Shown here: piece by piece, positions 35,545 through 47,800 of the stretch
Numbering within the stretch: position 1 is the stretch's first letter
Layout of the letters: each line of letters begins with the position of its first letter
Source of the DNA: Rhodopirellula halodulae
GTDB lineage: Bacteria > Planctomycetota > Planctomycetia > Pirellulales > Pirellulaceae
Assembly: GCF_020966775.1 (NCBI RefSeq)
Contig: NZ_JAJKFV010000029.1
Coordinates: 303,001-367,000, forward strand
DNA: 64,000 bases
Direction of reading: 5' to 3'
Program-made: the position numbers and the translations under genes
Notes under the pieces: model-generated
Database searches by the model: none
Seen by the model: the letters and a program-made list of their open reading frames with translations, nothing else
Told to the model about the DNA's origin: nothing

Positions 35545-36147
35545 TCACGCCGAGCCGTCGCCGGTGCTGACGACAACTTGGGCTGGACGCACAACGCGTT
35601 CATGCATTTGGAATCCCGGTGTGGCGACGTGTGCGACCATGCCCGAGGCGATCTCAGGGTGCGGCATCTGCGAGATGGCTTCGTGGAAGTTTGGATCGAA
35701 TAATTCGCCCTGGGCGGGGATCTCTTTGATGCCGTGTTTGGCGAGCACGTCGTCCAGCTGTTTGCAAACCATCGACACGCCTTCGCTCAAGCCCGCTGAG
35801 GATTCGGCGTCGCCGGCAGCGGATGCGGCTTCGATTGCACGCAACAGATTGTCCCGAACTTGCAGGATGTCGTTGACCAATGGCATCGAGGCAAACTTCA
35901 GTTGGTCTTCTGTGTCACGACGCATGCGTTTGCGGAAGTTTTCCGCTTCGGCTTGTGCTTGCAAGACGCGTTTGTTGGCTTCGTCGACTTCGCCGCGCAA
36001 GCGGATCATTTCTTCGTCGCGAGTTTCCTCACCCGCTTCGGCAAAGGCTTCGTCGGTTGAGGCGGCTTCGTTTTCCACTGATGTTTCGACTTGGCCTTCG
36101 AGGGTCTCGTCGTCCGATTGCAGTTCTTCTTTCGGTTGCTCGTTCAT
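35545..36147 (-). CDS. grpE: GrpE nucleotide-exchange factor
   Basis: 200 residues. An acidic N-terminal 45 residues is followed by a long coiled coil (MIRLRGEVDEANKRVLQAQAE) and NFRKRMRRDTEDQ, then the C-terminal beta domain with LFDPNFHEAISQ and VVRPAQVVVS. It releases ADP from DnaK during the chaperone cycle. Its ATG overlaps the dnaJ stop by 4 bases, so the pair is translationally coupled in the order dnaJ-grpE. No dnaK gene is in the window. Confidence 0.96.
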   Translation of the reverse strand: MNEQPKEELQSDDETLEGQVETSVENEAASTDEAFAEAGEETRDEEMIRLRGEVDEANKRVLQAQAEAENFRKRMRRDTEDQLKFASMPLVNDILQVRDNLLRAIEAASAAGDAESSAGLSEGVSMVCKQLDDVLAKHGIKEIPAQGELFDPNFHEAISQMPHPEIASGMVAHVATPGFQMHERVVRPAQVVVSTGDGSA

Positions 36148-37319
36148 GAATCTTTCTCCGTGTCGGCGTTGCCGGCTTCGGCTTCTTCCGGTTCGGGGTC
36201 AAAAAAGTGACGCAGTTTGTCGAGAAACGATGTTCGTTCGGGAAGCACAGAATCGTGATCGAGTTCTGCCAGTTCCCGGAGGAGTTTTTGTTGTTTGTCG
36301 CTGAGTTTCTTGGGGACCTCGATGAAAATCTGGACCAGCAAATCGCCCGTGCGTCCGCTTCGAGGATCCACGATCCCTTGCCCGCGAATGGTGAAGACGT
36401 GGCCGGTTTGCGTTCCGGCGGGAACGGTCAGCTCGTGAGGTCCATCGAGAGTGGGAACATTGATTTCGGCACCCAAGGCGGCTTGGGCGTACGAGATCGG
36501 CATCTGCAGGATCAGATGCTGTCCTTCTCGTTTGAACAGGTTGTGTTCTTTAACGCTGATGAAGCAGTAGCAGTCGCCGTTGGGGCCACCATCGGGGCTC
36601 GGTTCGCCTTCGCCCTGAAGTCGGACTCGCATGCCGTCGTCGACCCCGGCGGGGATCTCGACGTTCATCTCCGCTTTTTCATTTTGCGTGCCGGTGCCGC
36701 GACAGTTGCCGCACGGTTCACCGATTTGTTTGCCAGCGCCTTTGCACGTGGGGCAAGTGGTTTGGACGCGAAGGATGCCGGCGGATTGGATGACTTGTCC
36801 CTGTCCGCCGCACATCGTGCAGGTGATGGGTTCGCTTCCGGCTGCTGCACCGCTGCCATCGCAGGTTTCGCAAGCCACGCGGCGACGGAAGGAGATGTCT
36901 TTGTGGCATCCGCGGGCGGCTTCTTCGAGCGTCAGCGTGACGTCACAGCGTACATCGGCTCCGCGACGCACTCGCCGTCGGCCTCCACGTCGTGAACCGC
37001 CGCCGCCAAAGAAGTCGCCGAAACCACCACCAAACAGATCGCCGAAGGCTTCGAAGATGTCTTCGACGTCGCCGTATTGGTGCGTCGCCCCTTCGACTCC
37101 CGCGTGTCCGTATTGGTCGTAGCGAGCTCGTTTGTCAGCGTCGCTGAGGACTTCATAGGCCTCGGTGGCTTCTTTGAACTTAGCCGTCGCGGATTCGTCA
37201 TCCCGGTTGCTGTCCGGGTGATATTTGATGGCGAGTTTGCGGTACGCGCGATCGACCTGCTGCTTCGTGGCCGTTCGCTCGACCTTCAGCACTTCGTAGT
37301 AGCAGGTTTTGGTGGCCAT
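36144..37319 (-). CDS. dnaJ: DnaJ co-chaperone
   Basis: 391 residues with full type-I architecture: J domain with HPD at 34-36, a Gly/Phe-rich segment (FGDLFGGGFGDFFGGGG) followed by a basic stretch RRGGRRRVRRG, four zinc repeats CETCDGSG, CTMCGGQG, CPTCKGAG and CGNCRGTG, and the C-terminal client-binding domain. The C-terminus is extended by an acidic tail (DPEPEEAEAGNADTEKDS). It delivers unfolded clients to DnaK and stimulates its ATPase. It starts 221 bases after the groEL copy at 37541, with a terminator-like hairpin between them, so it likely has its own promoter. Confidence 0.96.
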   Translation of the reverse strand: MATKTCYYEVLKVERTATKQQVDRAYRKLAIKYHPDSNRDDESATAKFKEATEAYEVLSDADKRARYDQYGHAGVEGATHQYGDVEDIFEAFGDLFGGGFGDFFGGGGSRRGGRRRVRRGADVRCDVTLTLEEAARGCHKDISFRRRVACETCDGSGAAAGSEPITCTMCGGQGQVIQSAGILRVQTTCPTCKGAGKQIGEPCGNCRGTGTQNEKAEMNVEIPAGVDDGMRVRLQGEGEPSPDGGPNGDCYCFISVKEHNLFKREGQHLILQMPISYAQAALGAEINVPTLDGPHELTVPAGTQTGHVFTIRGQGIVDPRSGRTGDLLVQIFIEVPKKLSDKQQKLLRELAELDHDSVLPERTSFLDKLRHFFDPEPEEAEAGNADTEKDS

Positions 37320-37431
37320 GGGATTCCAAGTGATTGGAGTTGAATGTTCGATTTGGCTGCTGAGGAAATTGCCGCGGTGAAAGAGCGTTTCGCCTTTCCC
37401 GTTTGCGGTGTGTTGTTTCAGCAGGTGTCAT

Positions 37432-37469
37432 GAAAAGGGGCCGCTCACCGAAGGCGAACGGCCCTTTTC
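37432..37469 (-). terminator. Terminator-like hairpin after groEL (tailless copy)
   Basis: A stem GAAAAGGGGCCG pairs with CGGCCCTTTTC around a 14-base loop. On the minus strand it follows the groEL stop at 37541 and ends in a short T run, so it should terminate the groEL-groES-groEL transcript before dnaJ. The symmetry means it could act in both directions. Confidence 0.7.
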
Positions 37470-37540
37470 ATTGTTCTGAAGTCGCCGGTGGGAATCACCC
37501 TTGTCGGCGACGTCAACGTTGTGGCGTGATGCTGATTGAA

Positions 37541-39163
37541 TCAGCTGATCATGCCTTCGACAGGAGTCTTGTCCTTGTCTTCTTTTTCGAAGTTCGTGAC
37601 CAAGGCTTCCGTCGTGAGCAACAAGCCGGCGATGCTGGCGGCGTTGGTCAATGCGGTGCGAACCACTTTGACGGGGTCGATGACGCCAGCTTTGACCATG
37701 TCGGTGTATTCGCCCGTGTGAGCGTTGAAACCGATCTTGGGGTCATTCTTTTGCAGGACTTCGTCAACCACGACGCTGCCGTCGATGCCACCGTTATCGG
37801 CGATTTGACGCATGGGAGCGTCCAACGCACCGAGGACGATGTCGACGCCGATCTTCTCGTCGCCTTTGGCTTTCTTCTTGGCGGCTTCCACGGCTTCGCG
37901 GCAGTGAACCAAAGCAACGCCACCACCGGGCAGAATGCCTTCTTCGACGGCGGCACGAGTCGCGTGCAAAGCGTCTTCCAAGCGTGCCTTGGTTTGCTTC
38001 ATTTCAGCTTCGGTTTCGGCACCAACGCTGATGACAGCCACGCCACCAGCCAATTTGGCCAAACGCTCTTGGAACTTCTCCTTGTCGTAGTCGCTGTCCG
38101 TTTGCTCGATTTGAGCGCGGATTTGAGCGACTCGCTTGTCGATGTCTTCGCGTTTGCCGGCACCTTCGACGATGGTCGTGTTCGACTTGTCGACGCTGAC
38201 CTTCTTGGCACGACCGAGGTGTTCCAGCGTGATGTTTTCCAACTGAATGCCCAGGTCTTCGCTGATCAGCGTTCCGCCGGTCAAGGTTGCGATGTCGCCC
38301 AACATGGCTTTGCGGCGATCGCCGAAGCCAGGAGCCTTCACCGCACAAACGTTGAGCGTGCCACGCAGTTTGTTGACGACCAACAAAGTCAGGGCTTCCG
38401 CGTCGACGTCTTCAGCGATGATCAACAAAGGTTGACCGGTTTGAGCCGATTTCTCGAGCAATGGCACGAGGTCGCGAATGTTGCTGATCTTCTTTTCGTA
38501 CAGCAACACGAGTGCGTTCTCGAGGCTCGCTTCCATCGTGCTGGAGTCAGTGATGAAGTAAGGCGAGATGTAGCCTTTGTCGAACTGCATTCCGTCGACG
38601 TACTCGACTTCGGTCAGTCGGCTCTTGCCTTCTTCCACGGTGATCACACCGTCTTTGCCAACCCGCTCCAACGCATCGGCGAGCAATTCGCCAATCGTGT
38701 TGTCGTTGTTCGCCGAGATGGCACCGACGTGAGCGACTTCTTGTTTGCCACTGACGGGGCGACCCATTTCGACCAACTTTTCGCAAGCGGCTTCAACGGC
38801 CTTTTCGATCCCGCGACGGATCGCGGTGGGGTTGCTACCCGCAACAATGTTTCGCAGGCCTTCTTTGAAGATGGCACGTGCAAGCACGGTTGCGGTGGTG
38901 GTGCCGTCACCGGCCAAGTCGCTGGTCTTTTGAGCGACTTCAATGACCAACTTGGCACCCATGTTCTCGAAGCGGTCTTCGAGTTCGACTTCTTTGGCAA
39001 CCGTCACACCGTCTTTGGTAACGGTTGGGCCACCGAAGGATTTGTCGATGATCACGTTGCGGCCGGTGGGGCCCATCGTGGTAGCGACGGCCTTGGCCAA
39101 TTTTTCCACGCCGGCCAGCATGCGGGCCCGGGCGTGATCGTCAAAAAGCAATTGTTTTGCCAC
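37541..39163 (-). CDS. groEL: Chaperonin GroEL, copy without Gly-Met tail
   Basis: 540 residues from ATG ([16 protein letters not shown]). Nucleotide motifs are intact: [16 protein letters not shown] and [13 protein letters not shown]; the apical and hinge segments ([14 protein letters not shown]) are conserved. The C-terminus ends [13 protein letters not shown] without the Gly-Gly-Met repeat that lines the cavity floor of classical GroEL, while the neighbouring copy at 39591 keeps it. In other bacteria with several chaperonins, the tail-divergent copy is specialised in clients or regulation; that is inferred here. It follows groES by 46 bases. Confidence 0.95.
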   Translation of the reverse strand: MAKQLLFDDHARARMLAGVEKLAKAVATTMGPTGRNVIIDKSFGGPTVTKDGVTVAKEVELEDRFENMGAKLVIEVAQKTSDLAGDGTTTATVLARAIFKEGLRNIVAGSNPTAIRRGIEKAVEAACEKLVEMGRPVSGKQEVAHVGAISANNDNTIGELLADALERVGKDGVITVEEGKSRLTEVEYVDGMQFDKGYISPYFITDSSTMEASLENALVLLYEKKISNIRDLVPLLEKSAQTGQPLLIIAEDVDAEALTLLVVNKLRGTLNVCAVKAPGFGDRRKAMLGDIATLTGGTLISEDLGIQLENITLEHLGRAKKVSVDKSNTTIVEGAGKREDIDKRVAQIRAQIEQTDSDYDKEKFQERLAKLAGGVAVISVGAETEAEMKQTKARLEDALHATRAAVEEGILPGGGVALVHCREAVEAAKKKAKGDEKIGVDIVLGALDAPMRQIADNGGIDGSVVVDEVLQKNDPKIGFNAHTGEYTDMVKAGVIDPVKVVRTALTNAASIAGLLLTTEALVTNFEKEDKDKTPVEGMIS

Positions 39164-39209
39164 GACTGAATTCCTCGTGAGTTGTTTTGGGGTGAAAGAA
39201 CGATCCGGT

Positions 39210-39515
39210 TCAGCCGATCTTGGCCAAGATGTCGCTTTCGCGAAGGATCTTCATTTCGTGTCCGTCGACTTCGATTTCGCTTCCGCCGTACTTGCCGTAG
39301 ATCACGACGTCGCCGACCGAAACGCTCAGTTCACCGCGGTTGCCGCTGTCGAGCAATTTGCCTGGTCCAACAGCGACGACGGTGCCGCGTTGTGGCTTTT
39401 CCTTGGCCGAATCGGGAAGGACGATGCCGCCAGCGGTGGTTTCTTCGGCTTCGCTGGGTTGAACCACGACGCGGTCATCGAGAGGACGCAGGTTGATTTT
39501 TTTAGCAGTGGCCAT
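39210..39515 (-). CDS. groES: Co-chaperonin GroES
   Basis: 101 residues. [33 protein letters not shown] is the typical start, then the mobile loop, and [32 protein letters not shown] at the end. It caps GroEL rings. The gene sits between two groEL copies on the same strand, 75 bases after one and 46 before the other, an uncommon groEL-groES-groEL order. Confidence 0.97.
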   Translation of the reverse strand: MATAKKINLRPLDDRVVVQPSEAEETTAGGIVLPDSAKEKPQRGTVVAVGPGKLLDSGNRGELSVSVGDVVIYGKYGGSEIEVDGHEMKILRESDILAKIG

Positions 39516-39590
39516 GTGTTAGTTCCTGTGGTTTGAAAGTTGAGTTTGAAATGAGGTGAAGGGGAATCAAAAGGGGCCGAAAACGGCGGC

Positions 39591-41962
<2,372 letters not shown>

Positions 41963-43927
41963 ATGCGTTGGTGCCATCGCCGAATTGTTCTGTCTGCCGT
42001 GATTGCGAGCCAAGTGCTTGGTTCCTTCGCCACGTCGTCCGTGAGCGCATGCTGTCTGACGGATTGGTTGTACGGGAAGCAGCCCGCCTACGTCGCTGGT
42101 TACGCTCCCGTCGCGGGGGCTCCGGTGGCGACCATCACCACCACTGGGACGCCTGCGGTCGCTCCGCCACCGGCCTATGTCGCGGGGTACACGCCGTTGA
42201 TCACAGCCGCGCCAAACTCGTCGGTGCTGCCGCTGAACCCGTCCAGCATCTACACGCCGTCTCAGCCTTATGCATTGCAGCGTCCCGCCTATGGTGCCGT
42301 GCCGCTGGACAACCCATCGGTCTACACCGGCCAACCGGTGATGTCGGGATACCGTGGTGCCGTGTCGACTGGTAGTTCGATCCTCGGCACCGGCAATGTT
42401 TACCCGAGCAACGGCTATGTGGGGGCGAGTCCCGTGGCGACCCAGCCCGTCACGGCTTACCGGCCCGCCAACACTTATGCGACACCCGTTCGAAGTGGCC
42501 TGTCGCGGTTCTTCAATTCGTTGTTGGGAACCGGTTACCGGAGTTCTTATTACACCGCGCCGATCACTTATTATCGTCCCGCAACGACGGTGGACCCAGT
42601 CACAGGGACGACGGTGACCGTCCAGCGTGCGTGTGATTCGACTGTTCAGCAATTGCAGCGAACTCCGTACACCACATTCCAAGGGTTGGCATCGCAGCCC
42701 GTCACGGTGTCGCCGTACACGGTCACGCCGACGGACCCTTGCGTGACAACGGTTGATTCGTGTGGAGTCGCCACGTCCGCGGCACCAATGACCAGCCCAT
42801 ACGGTGTGGCACCTGTCAACCAAACAGTGCCGATGAATTCCTATGCGGCGCAGCCCGCTTGGGGGCAAACACCAACGGCCTCGAGCATTCCTAGCACGAT
42901 TGATCCCAACGGGTACGGTGGTGTCGCGCAAACCGGCGACTTGCAACCCATGGCTCCTCCCGCGTCGACGCCATCGAATTTGCAGCCGTTCCGGCCCGAT
43001 GAATACACGCCGTCGCCATTGACAGGATCGTCGATGACTCCGCCATCGAGCGAGCCGCCTGCTTCGCCATCAGATCAACCACCGGCATCGCAGTATCGTT
43101 ACAGCTTTGACCCGCCCGCTCGTGCGGACAACGACACGTCTGGTTCAGCCAGTGAGCCAAGCACGCGATCCAGTCAACCGGCGGAGGACAATTACAACAG
43201 CGACCTCTACGACAGCTATCGTTACCGCGTTGAGCCATCGCAGGACGATCGTTCGTCGGAGCAGTCTCCGTCCAATGCGAATCCCAACTCCTCGGAAGAC
43301 CCCAACTCTTTGGACGGTTATCTCAGCCGCAGCCAACTAGAGGTTCTCCGCGACCGAGAAGATTTGCGTCGGTTGACGTCTGGCAATCAGGCCGTGAATG
43401 CTCCTTCCGCCGCACCTCGTGTGCGTCCAATTCCCGCGCCCGAGGGCTACCAGCACGCATTTGGCGATTACCGTTCGCAAGCAGCGGATGTTCCTGCCGC
43501 GTCCCCAAAACGGCCCAGCACCGCACCGGTGCGTTCCATTCCATCGTTGTCGGCACCCGCGGCAGCGGACAACCGATCGTTGCGAGCGCCGGACTTGTTG
43601 CCCGCGTTGCCGCCTCCACCAGCTTCGAACCGCAACGATTACGAACAAGCTCGCACCCCCGGTTTTTCAACCGAGGACAATGGTTTGGCTCAGGAAGGTC
43701 CCGTGCAGTGGGGGTATCAGGTTCGGGAAGCTTCGTTGAGCGAACGCCGCTCGAGTGATGCCCGATCGTTGGATCGAGAAGAGCCCATCGGTGATTACTT
43801 GCCGGTCCGCCAACCTTCGTCGGTTCGGCAGCCTTCGCTGCGGCAATCGGTTCAACGTCCGGCGGTTGGTCAGCTAGCTCCGGCAAAGCCAACTCAAGAG
43901 TCCGGTTGGCACCCTTTGAATCGCTGA
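41963..43927 (+). CDS. Secreted Pro/Ser/Tyr/Thr-rich planctomycete protein
   Basis: 654 residues from ATG 41963; TTG and GTG codons just upstream are possible. A signal peptide (IVLSAVIASQVLGSFATSSVSA) is followed by CCLTDWLYGKQPAYVAGYAPVAG, a pattern seen in a family of planctomycete exported proteins that share a D-W-L-x-G start and Tyr/Pro-rich repeats. A conserved island near residue 190-230 reads RFFNSLLGTGYRSSYYTAPITYYRPATTVDPVTG. The C-terminal half is disordered, rich in Ser, Pro, Asp and Arg. No enzymatic motif is seen; an envelope or matrix role is a guess. Confidence 0.7.
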   Translation: MRWCHRRIVLSAVIASQVLGSFATSSVSACCLTDWLYGKQPAYVAGYAPVAGAPVATITTTGTPAVAPPPAYVAGYTPLITAAPNSSVLPLNPSSIYTPSQPYALQRPAYGAVPLDNPSVYTGQPVMSGYRGAVSTGSSILGTGNVYPSNGYVGASPVATQPVTAYRPANTYATPVRSGLSRFFNSLLGTGYRSSYYTAPITYYRPATTVDPVTGTTVTVQRACDSTVQQLQRTPYTTFQGLASQPVTVSPYTVTPTDPCVTTVDSCGVATSAAPMTSPYGVAPVNQTVPMNSYAAQPAWGQTPTASSIPSTIDPNGYGGVAQTGDLQPMAPPASTPSNLQPFRPDEYTPSPLTGSSMTPPSSEPPASPSDQPPASQYRYSFDPPARADNDTSGSASEPSTRSSQPAEDNYNSDLYDSYRYRVEPSQDDRSSEQSPSNANPNSSEDPNSLDGYLSRSQLEVLRDREDLRRLTSGNQAVNAPSAAPRVRPIPAPEGYQHAFGDYRSQAADVPAASPKRPSTAPVRSIPSLSAPAAADNRSLRAPDLLPALPPPPASNRNDYEQARTPGFSTEDNGLAQEGPVQWGYQVREASLSERRSSDARSLDREEPIGDYLPVRQPSSVRQPSLRQSVQRPAVGQLAPAKPTQESGWHPLNR

Positions 43928-43940
43928 GGCAGATGTGGAT

Positions 43941-43961
43941 GAGAAGCTTGGATTGCTTCTC
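43941..43961. terminator. Hairpin after secreted-protein gene
   Basis: GAGAAGC-N7-GCTTCTC forms a perfect 7-base stem 14 bases past the stop at 43927. There is no T run, so it is only a possible terminator, lying between convergent genes. Confidence 0.4.
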
Positions 43962-44014
43962 GCCCATGGTTCAGGTTCGTCGCCTGGACCAACGGTCACG
44001 GAATGATCGGTTCG

Positions 44015-44728
44015 CTATTCAGCAGAGTCGATTCGGTTCATGGTGGGCTCGTCCGAAAAATCTTCTTCAAGCAATTTTTGCTGTTGCTCAGGGACTGCCA
44101 CGAAGTGGAAGTTGCCGGCACCGAGTGCGTTTGACATTCGATTGAAGATCAATGCTTGGCGAGCGTCGTTGTCAAAAGGTCCGGCGATGTAGACGGGACG
44201 CCCATTAGCGCCAAAGGTGATTTTGTTTTCCACCGAAATGGGTTCAATGTCGTTCCACAGCGGCGCGTATTTGACATAGTCCGGGTGTGGAGCCAGCCCG
44301 CAAGATTCAGCAAAGCCGATGGACGCCTCGACCACGCCACGAGCAAACTCGGGTGAGCAGGGCTGCATCGCCCTTCGATTGCGCATGTCAGTCATGACAT
44401 CGCTGTATTCGGTTGGTGTCCGATAATTTCCGGCCACATCTTTGACGCCCATGCAGCCCAGGTCGACCAGGAAAAATGCCATCGCGATGTGACCGCCAGG
44501 TGCTACTCGCGAAAGCATCACGTGTCCGATCGCTGCCGATTCGTCATTGCCTTCGAACAGGGAATCGCTGATCAAGCAATCTTTGATTTCTCCATTGGCG
44601 GCCGCCTGCATCTTGCCAGCCATGGACGTCATCAATTGTTGCTGGCGTGCCAGTTCGCGTTTCTTGCGTTGTTCTTTTGCTTTTTTCTTAGCAAGTTTTT
44701 TCTGCTTTTGTTGTTCTGATTTAGCCAT
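44015..44728 (-). CDS. Unassigned protein with very basic Lys/Gln N-terminus
   Basis: 237 residues from ATG 44728, with AAAGGA upstream; the frame stays open further but without coding character. Residues 3-33 are a run of Lys, Gln, Arg and Ala (KKLAKKKAKEQRKKRELARQ) predicted to be a charged helix. The central part has HIAMAFFLVDLGCMGVKDV, a hydrophobic strand followed by a G-V-K-D motif; similar F-x-V-D-x-x-C-x-G-V-K-D strings occur, as far as I recall, in uncharacterised proteins of several phyla. No catalytic motif is identified. It lies 85 bases after the giant membrane protein on the same strand, so may be co-transcribed. Confidence 0.7.
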   Translation of the reverse strand: MAKSEQQKQKKLAKKKAKEQRKKRELARQQQLMTSMAGKMQAAANGEIKDCLISDSLFEGNDESAAIGHVMLSRVAPGGHIAMAFFLVDLGCMGVKDVAGNYRTPTEYSDVMTDMRNRRAMQPCSPEFARGVVEASIGFAESCGLAPHPDYVKYAPLWNDIEPISVENKITFGANGRPVYIAGPFDNDARQALIFNRMSNALGAGNFHFVAVPEQQQKLLEEDFSDEPTMNRIDSAE

Positions 44729-44813
44729 GGTGATCCTTTCCTTTGAGCTGGATCCGCGCAGTCTAGCGAACAGAAGCACCCAGGTGCATGGCATTTCGTT
44801 TCGCGGTGGGCGT

Positions 44814-47800
44814 CTAACCGTCCCAGGTCGCAAGTTGATTGGCCAAGCGGTTGAGTCTTGGCCGGTGCTTTTCGATCATCGCGAGACCAGTCAACAGCAG
44901 CAGTCCCGTGGTGATTCCAAATGCCCACCATGGCCACACCGCGTCGATGGCTTGGGTCGAATGCCACACCATGCTGGTCACCCCTAGGAATGCGAAAATG
45001 GTGCCTAGGTAGAGGAATGGTTTAACTCGTAGAACGACGCCGACTGCCATTCCGGCAAGTGCGAGCAGAACCAGGATGATTGGTCCCCATAGCGAGGTGC
45101 CAATCTCTGACAGCAACATGTCGGCGGTGCTACTCAGGTAAATGACCAATGTGCACGCGTAGCGGACCGCCGAACTGGTCGCGGCATCCAGGCGATCTCG
45201 CTGCAAGTGAGCGACAGCCAACACGCATGCCGCTGGTGGGATCAACCAGGCTTGCGGATGCGAAAGAAAGTCCCAGCCAGGAATTTGAGTCAACGTGATC
45301 CACAACGCTGCGTTGGCAAGGACGACCGTCGCCACTCGTGGCAATCCGTTTCGCCACAGCAGCGACATCATCCCGTAATAGATCGCACCGACCAGCAGCA
45401 AGCCTTGGTAGGAAGTCGTGCCGCGGAAGAACGTCCATGACCACTGCTCGGATTGCATCAACACGGCGTAGGAACCACTGAGCCAAAAACCAACCACGGG
45501 AATCATGGGCAGGAACATCGACGTGCGGCGCATCACCTCCGCAAGCACTTCGTCGCCTCGGCGGATCGCCCACTGTGTCAAGCCAACACTGGCAAAGGCG
45601 ATTGCCATGACGACGTAGGGCCAAACTTGACGTAAACCCAAAAACGCGATTCCTGTTCGGCACAGAAACAGATGCAACCAGGTCGTTGCCGCGATGCCTT
45701 GTGCAAAGTAAAGCAGTCCTTTGCGTTGGTTGTCGGTGAGTGTGATGCTCGGTCGAGTGTTGGGGCCCCGTCGAGTGTTGGGACTCTGTCGAGTGGCAGG
45801 TCCCGCCAGCACCGCCCACACACCTGCGATCACTCCCAACGCACCCAGTGTGATCGCCACCGCAACGACCACAGGCATGCTGATTTCGGGAATTCCTATG
45901 ATCGGCTGGCGGATGGACACCTCCAACGCCAGCATCAGAACCGTCGCGATGGTTGCGACCAATCCCGATAGCAAGCCGCCTCGGGTGAGTGCCTGATTCC
46001 ATCGTTCGAGGAAAGGCCCGCTTAGCAGTTTGGGGATGCCGAGCAGGAACACCGCCACCATCACCACGCTGGCCACCAGCAAACGCATCACCGCAATGAG
46101 CACTGCGTATTTCTGTGGCAGTCCCGTCAATACCGCCAGCAATCCGATGGACCATAGCACTAAGCCGACGGCAATGTGGCGTCGTCGGGAAGTGGCGTTT
46201 GGAGCCGTGTTGTTTGGGCTCGTGTTGTTTGGGTTTTGGGCGAGGTTCCGTTCGGCCAGTTCGTAAAAGACCCACGCCAAGGTTCCAGTGGCAAGGATGC
46301 AAACGGCCGGCCAAGGCGCAGCAACATGATCAAGCACCAGATAGCAGGCCAGCAGCGAACTGACGCCAGCCCAAAGCAAGCCCACCGATTCCAATGCGGT
46401 CGCCAAACGGAAACGTGAGCCTCCGACAACCGACGTTGCGAACGTCCATGCGATCAAGCCGACGGTCACGGCCAAGTGTGTGGCGATGAACCCGCTGTTG
46501 GTATCGATGCTGGATTGAGCCAGTACCCAAAGAGCGGTTTCGCTCAAGGCTATGCAAGACAGCACCACGCTGGCGAACCAAACCGTTCGCTTCTGTGGAC
46601 GCAGCCAAGCCGATGCTGCAACCAACGCGAGCGAACCAATCGTCATCAAGCCACTGGTTGGACCTTGCCAGCCCGCCCCCGCAAACACCGATCGAGGCAG
46701 CGCCAGGTGCGACTCCATCCACCCCAGTCCCGCGACGGGAATCATCGCCAGCGCAACTTCAGAATCCGCTAGTGAAGCGGACGATTGGCTCCCAGTCCAT
46801 CGCCAGATCAGGACCCAAATCGCCATCCATGCCAACCAAATCGATGTTGGGTCAAAGTTCCTGAATGAGACGTAAGGATCCAGGATTTCAAACCACAGTA
46901 GCCAGCATCCGATTCCAACCGTTGACCATCCGATGAGCCGAGGCAAGACGCTTCGCCAGTCCCAAGCGGTATCAGATGCCAGCGATCCAAGCGTTTGCCA
47001 CCTCGGCCGTTGTTTTTCGGTCGAGTCAGCAGGCTCCGGCGAGGTCAATGCTCGACCGAATCGTGCGGAGGAAACTCCCGCGACAGAAAGGCTCGCGAGT
47101 GCGAGTACGGACAAGCCCCAGGTCGTTGGCGTGTCGGCAAACACGGCGACCCACGCCAGCACAAAGGTCAGCGCGGTCAGATGCCAAGCGTGAAGTGGAA
47201 TATTGCGTCGCCAGTGCACGACAGCGGAACCCGCCGCAGCGAGCAACCACAGACTGCTCATCAACAGTAGGCTTGATTCAGGGGCAATCCACTTCAGCCA
47301 CACGGCAAGCACCGCAGCATGCCCGGAAAGCAAACTGATCGCGAATGGCCAAGCGTCCTTGGCGGGACGTAGGTCGTGCCGCATCACCACCGCAACCCCG
47401 ACAAGAGAGATCAGGGCTCCCACCGGAAGCGTCCACAAAGAGAAAGGTGGTTGCAGCATCGTCCCGGTGGACCAGCCTGCGACCCAGATCGATCCTACGC
47501 AGCCGATCAATCCCATCGACAATATCCATGCTCGCGTCAGGTGCGTGCCGGCGGACAAGGTCCCTTGGCTCGAAACGCTTTCATGGTTGGCTTGTGTTGA
47601 AAGGCGTTGGCGAACCAGTTGCAACGACCACCACACCAGGGAGCCCAAGACGGAAACTTGTAGCCAAACCAATGGTTCTTTGGCGAAGGGGACCCGAGCG
47701 ATGACCGCGGGGCAAGCAATTCCAACCGCGAGCGGCAGCAATACCGCAGACAAAAGTGAGTTCGAGACCTCTTCGCGTCGAGTCGTTGATTGCGACCAAA

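Noticed and set aside
37403-39169. A 588-residue open frame antisense to the tailless groEL, and a similar 426-residue frame antisense to the other groEL (39675-40955)
   Set aside because: Both are mirror frames of highly biased GC-rich coding sequence; they have no start signals and no recognisable domains, while the minus-strand frames are textbook GroEL.
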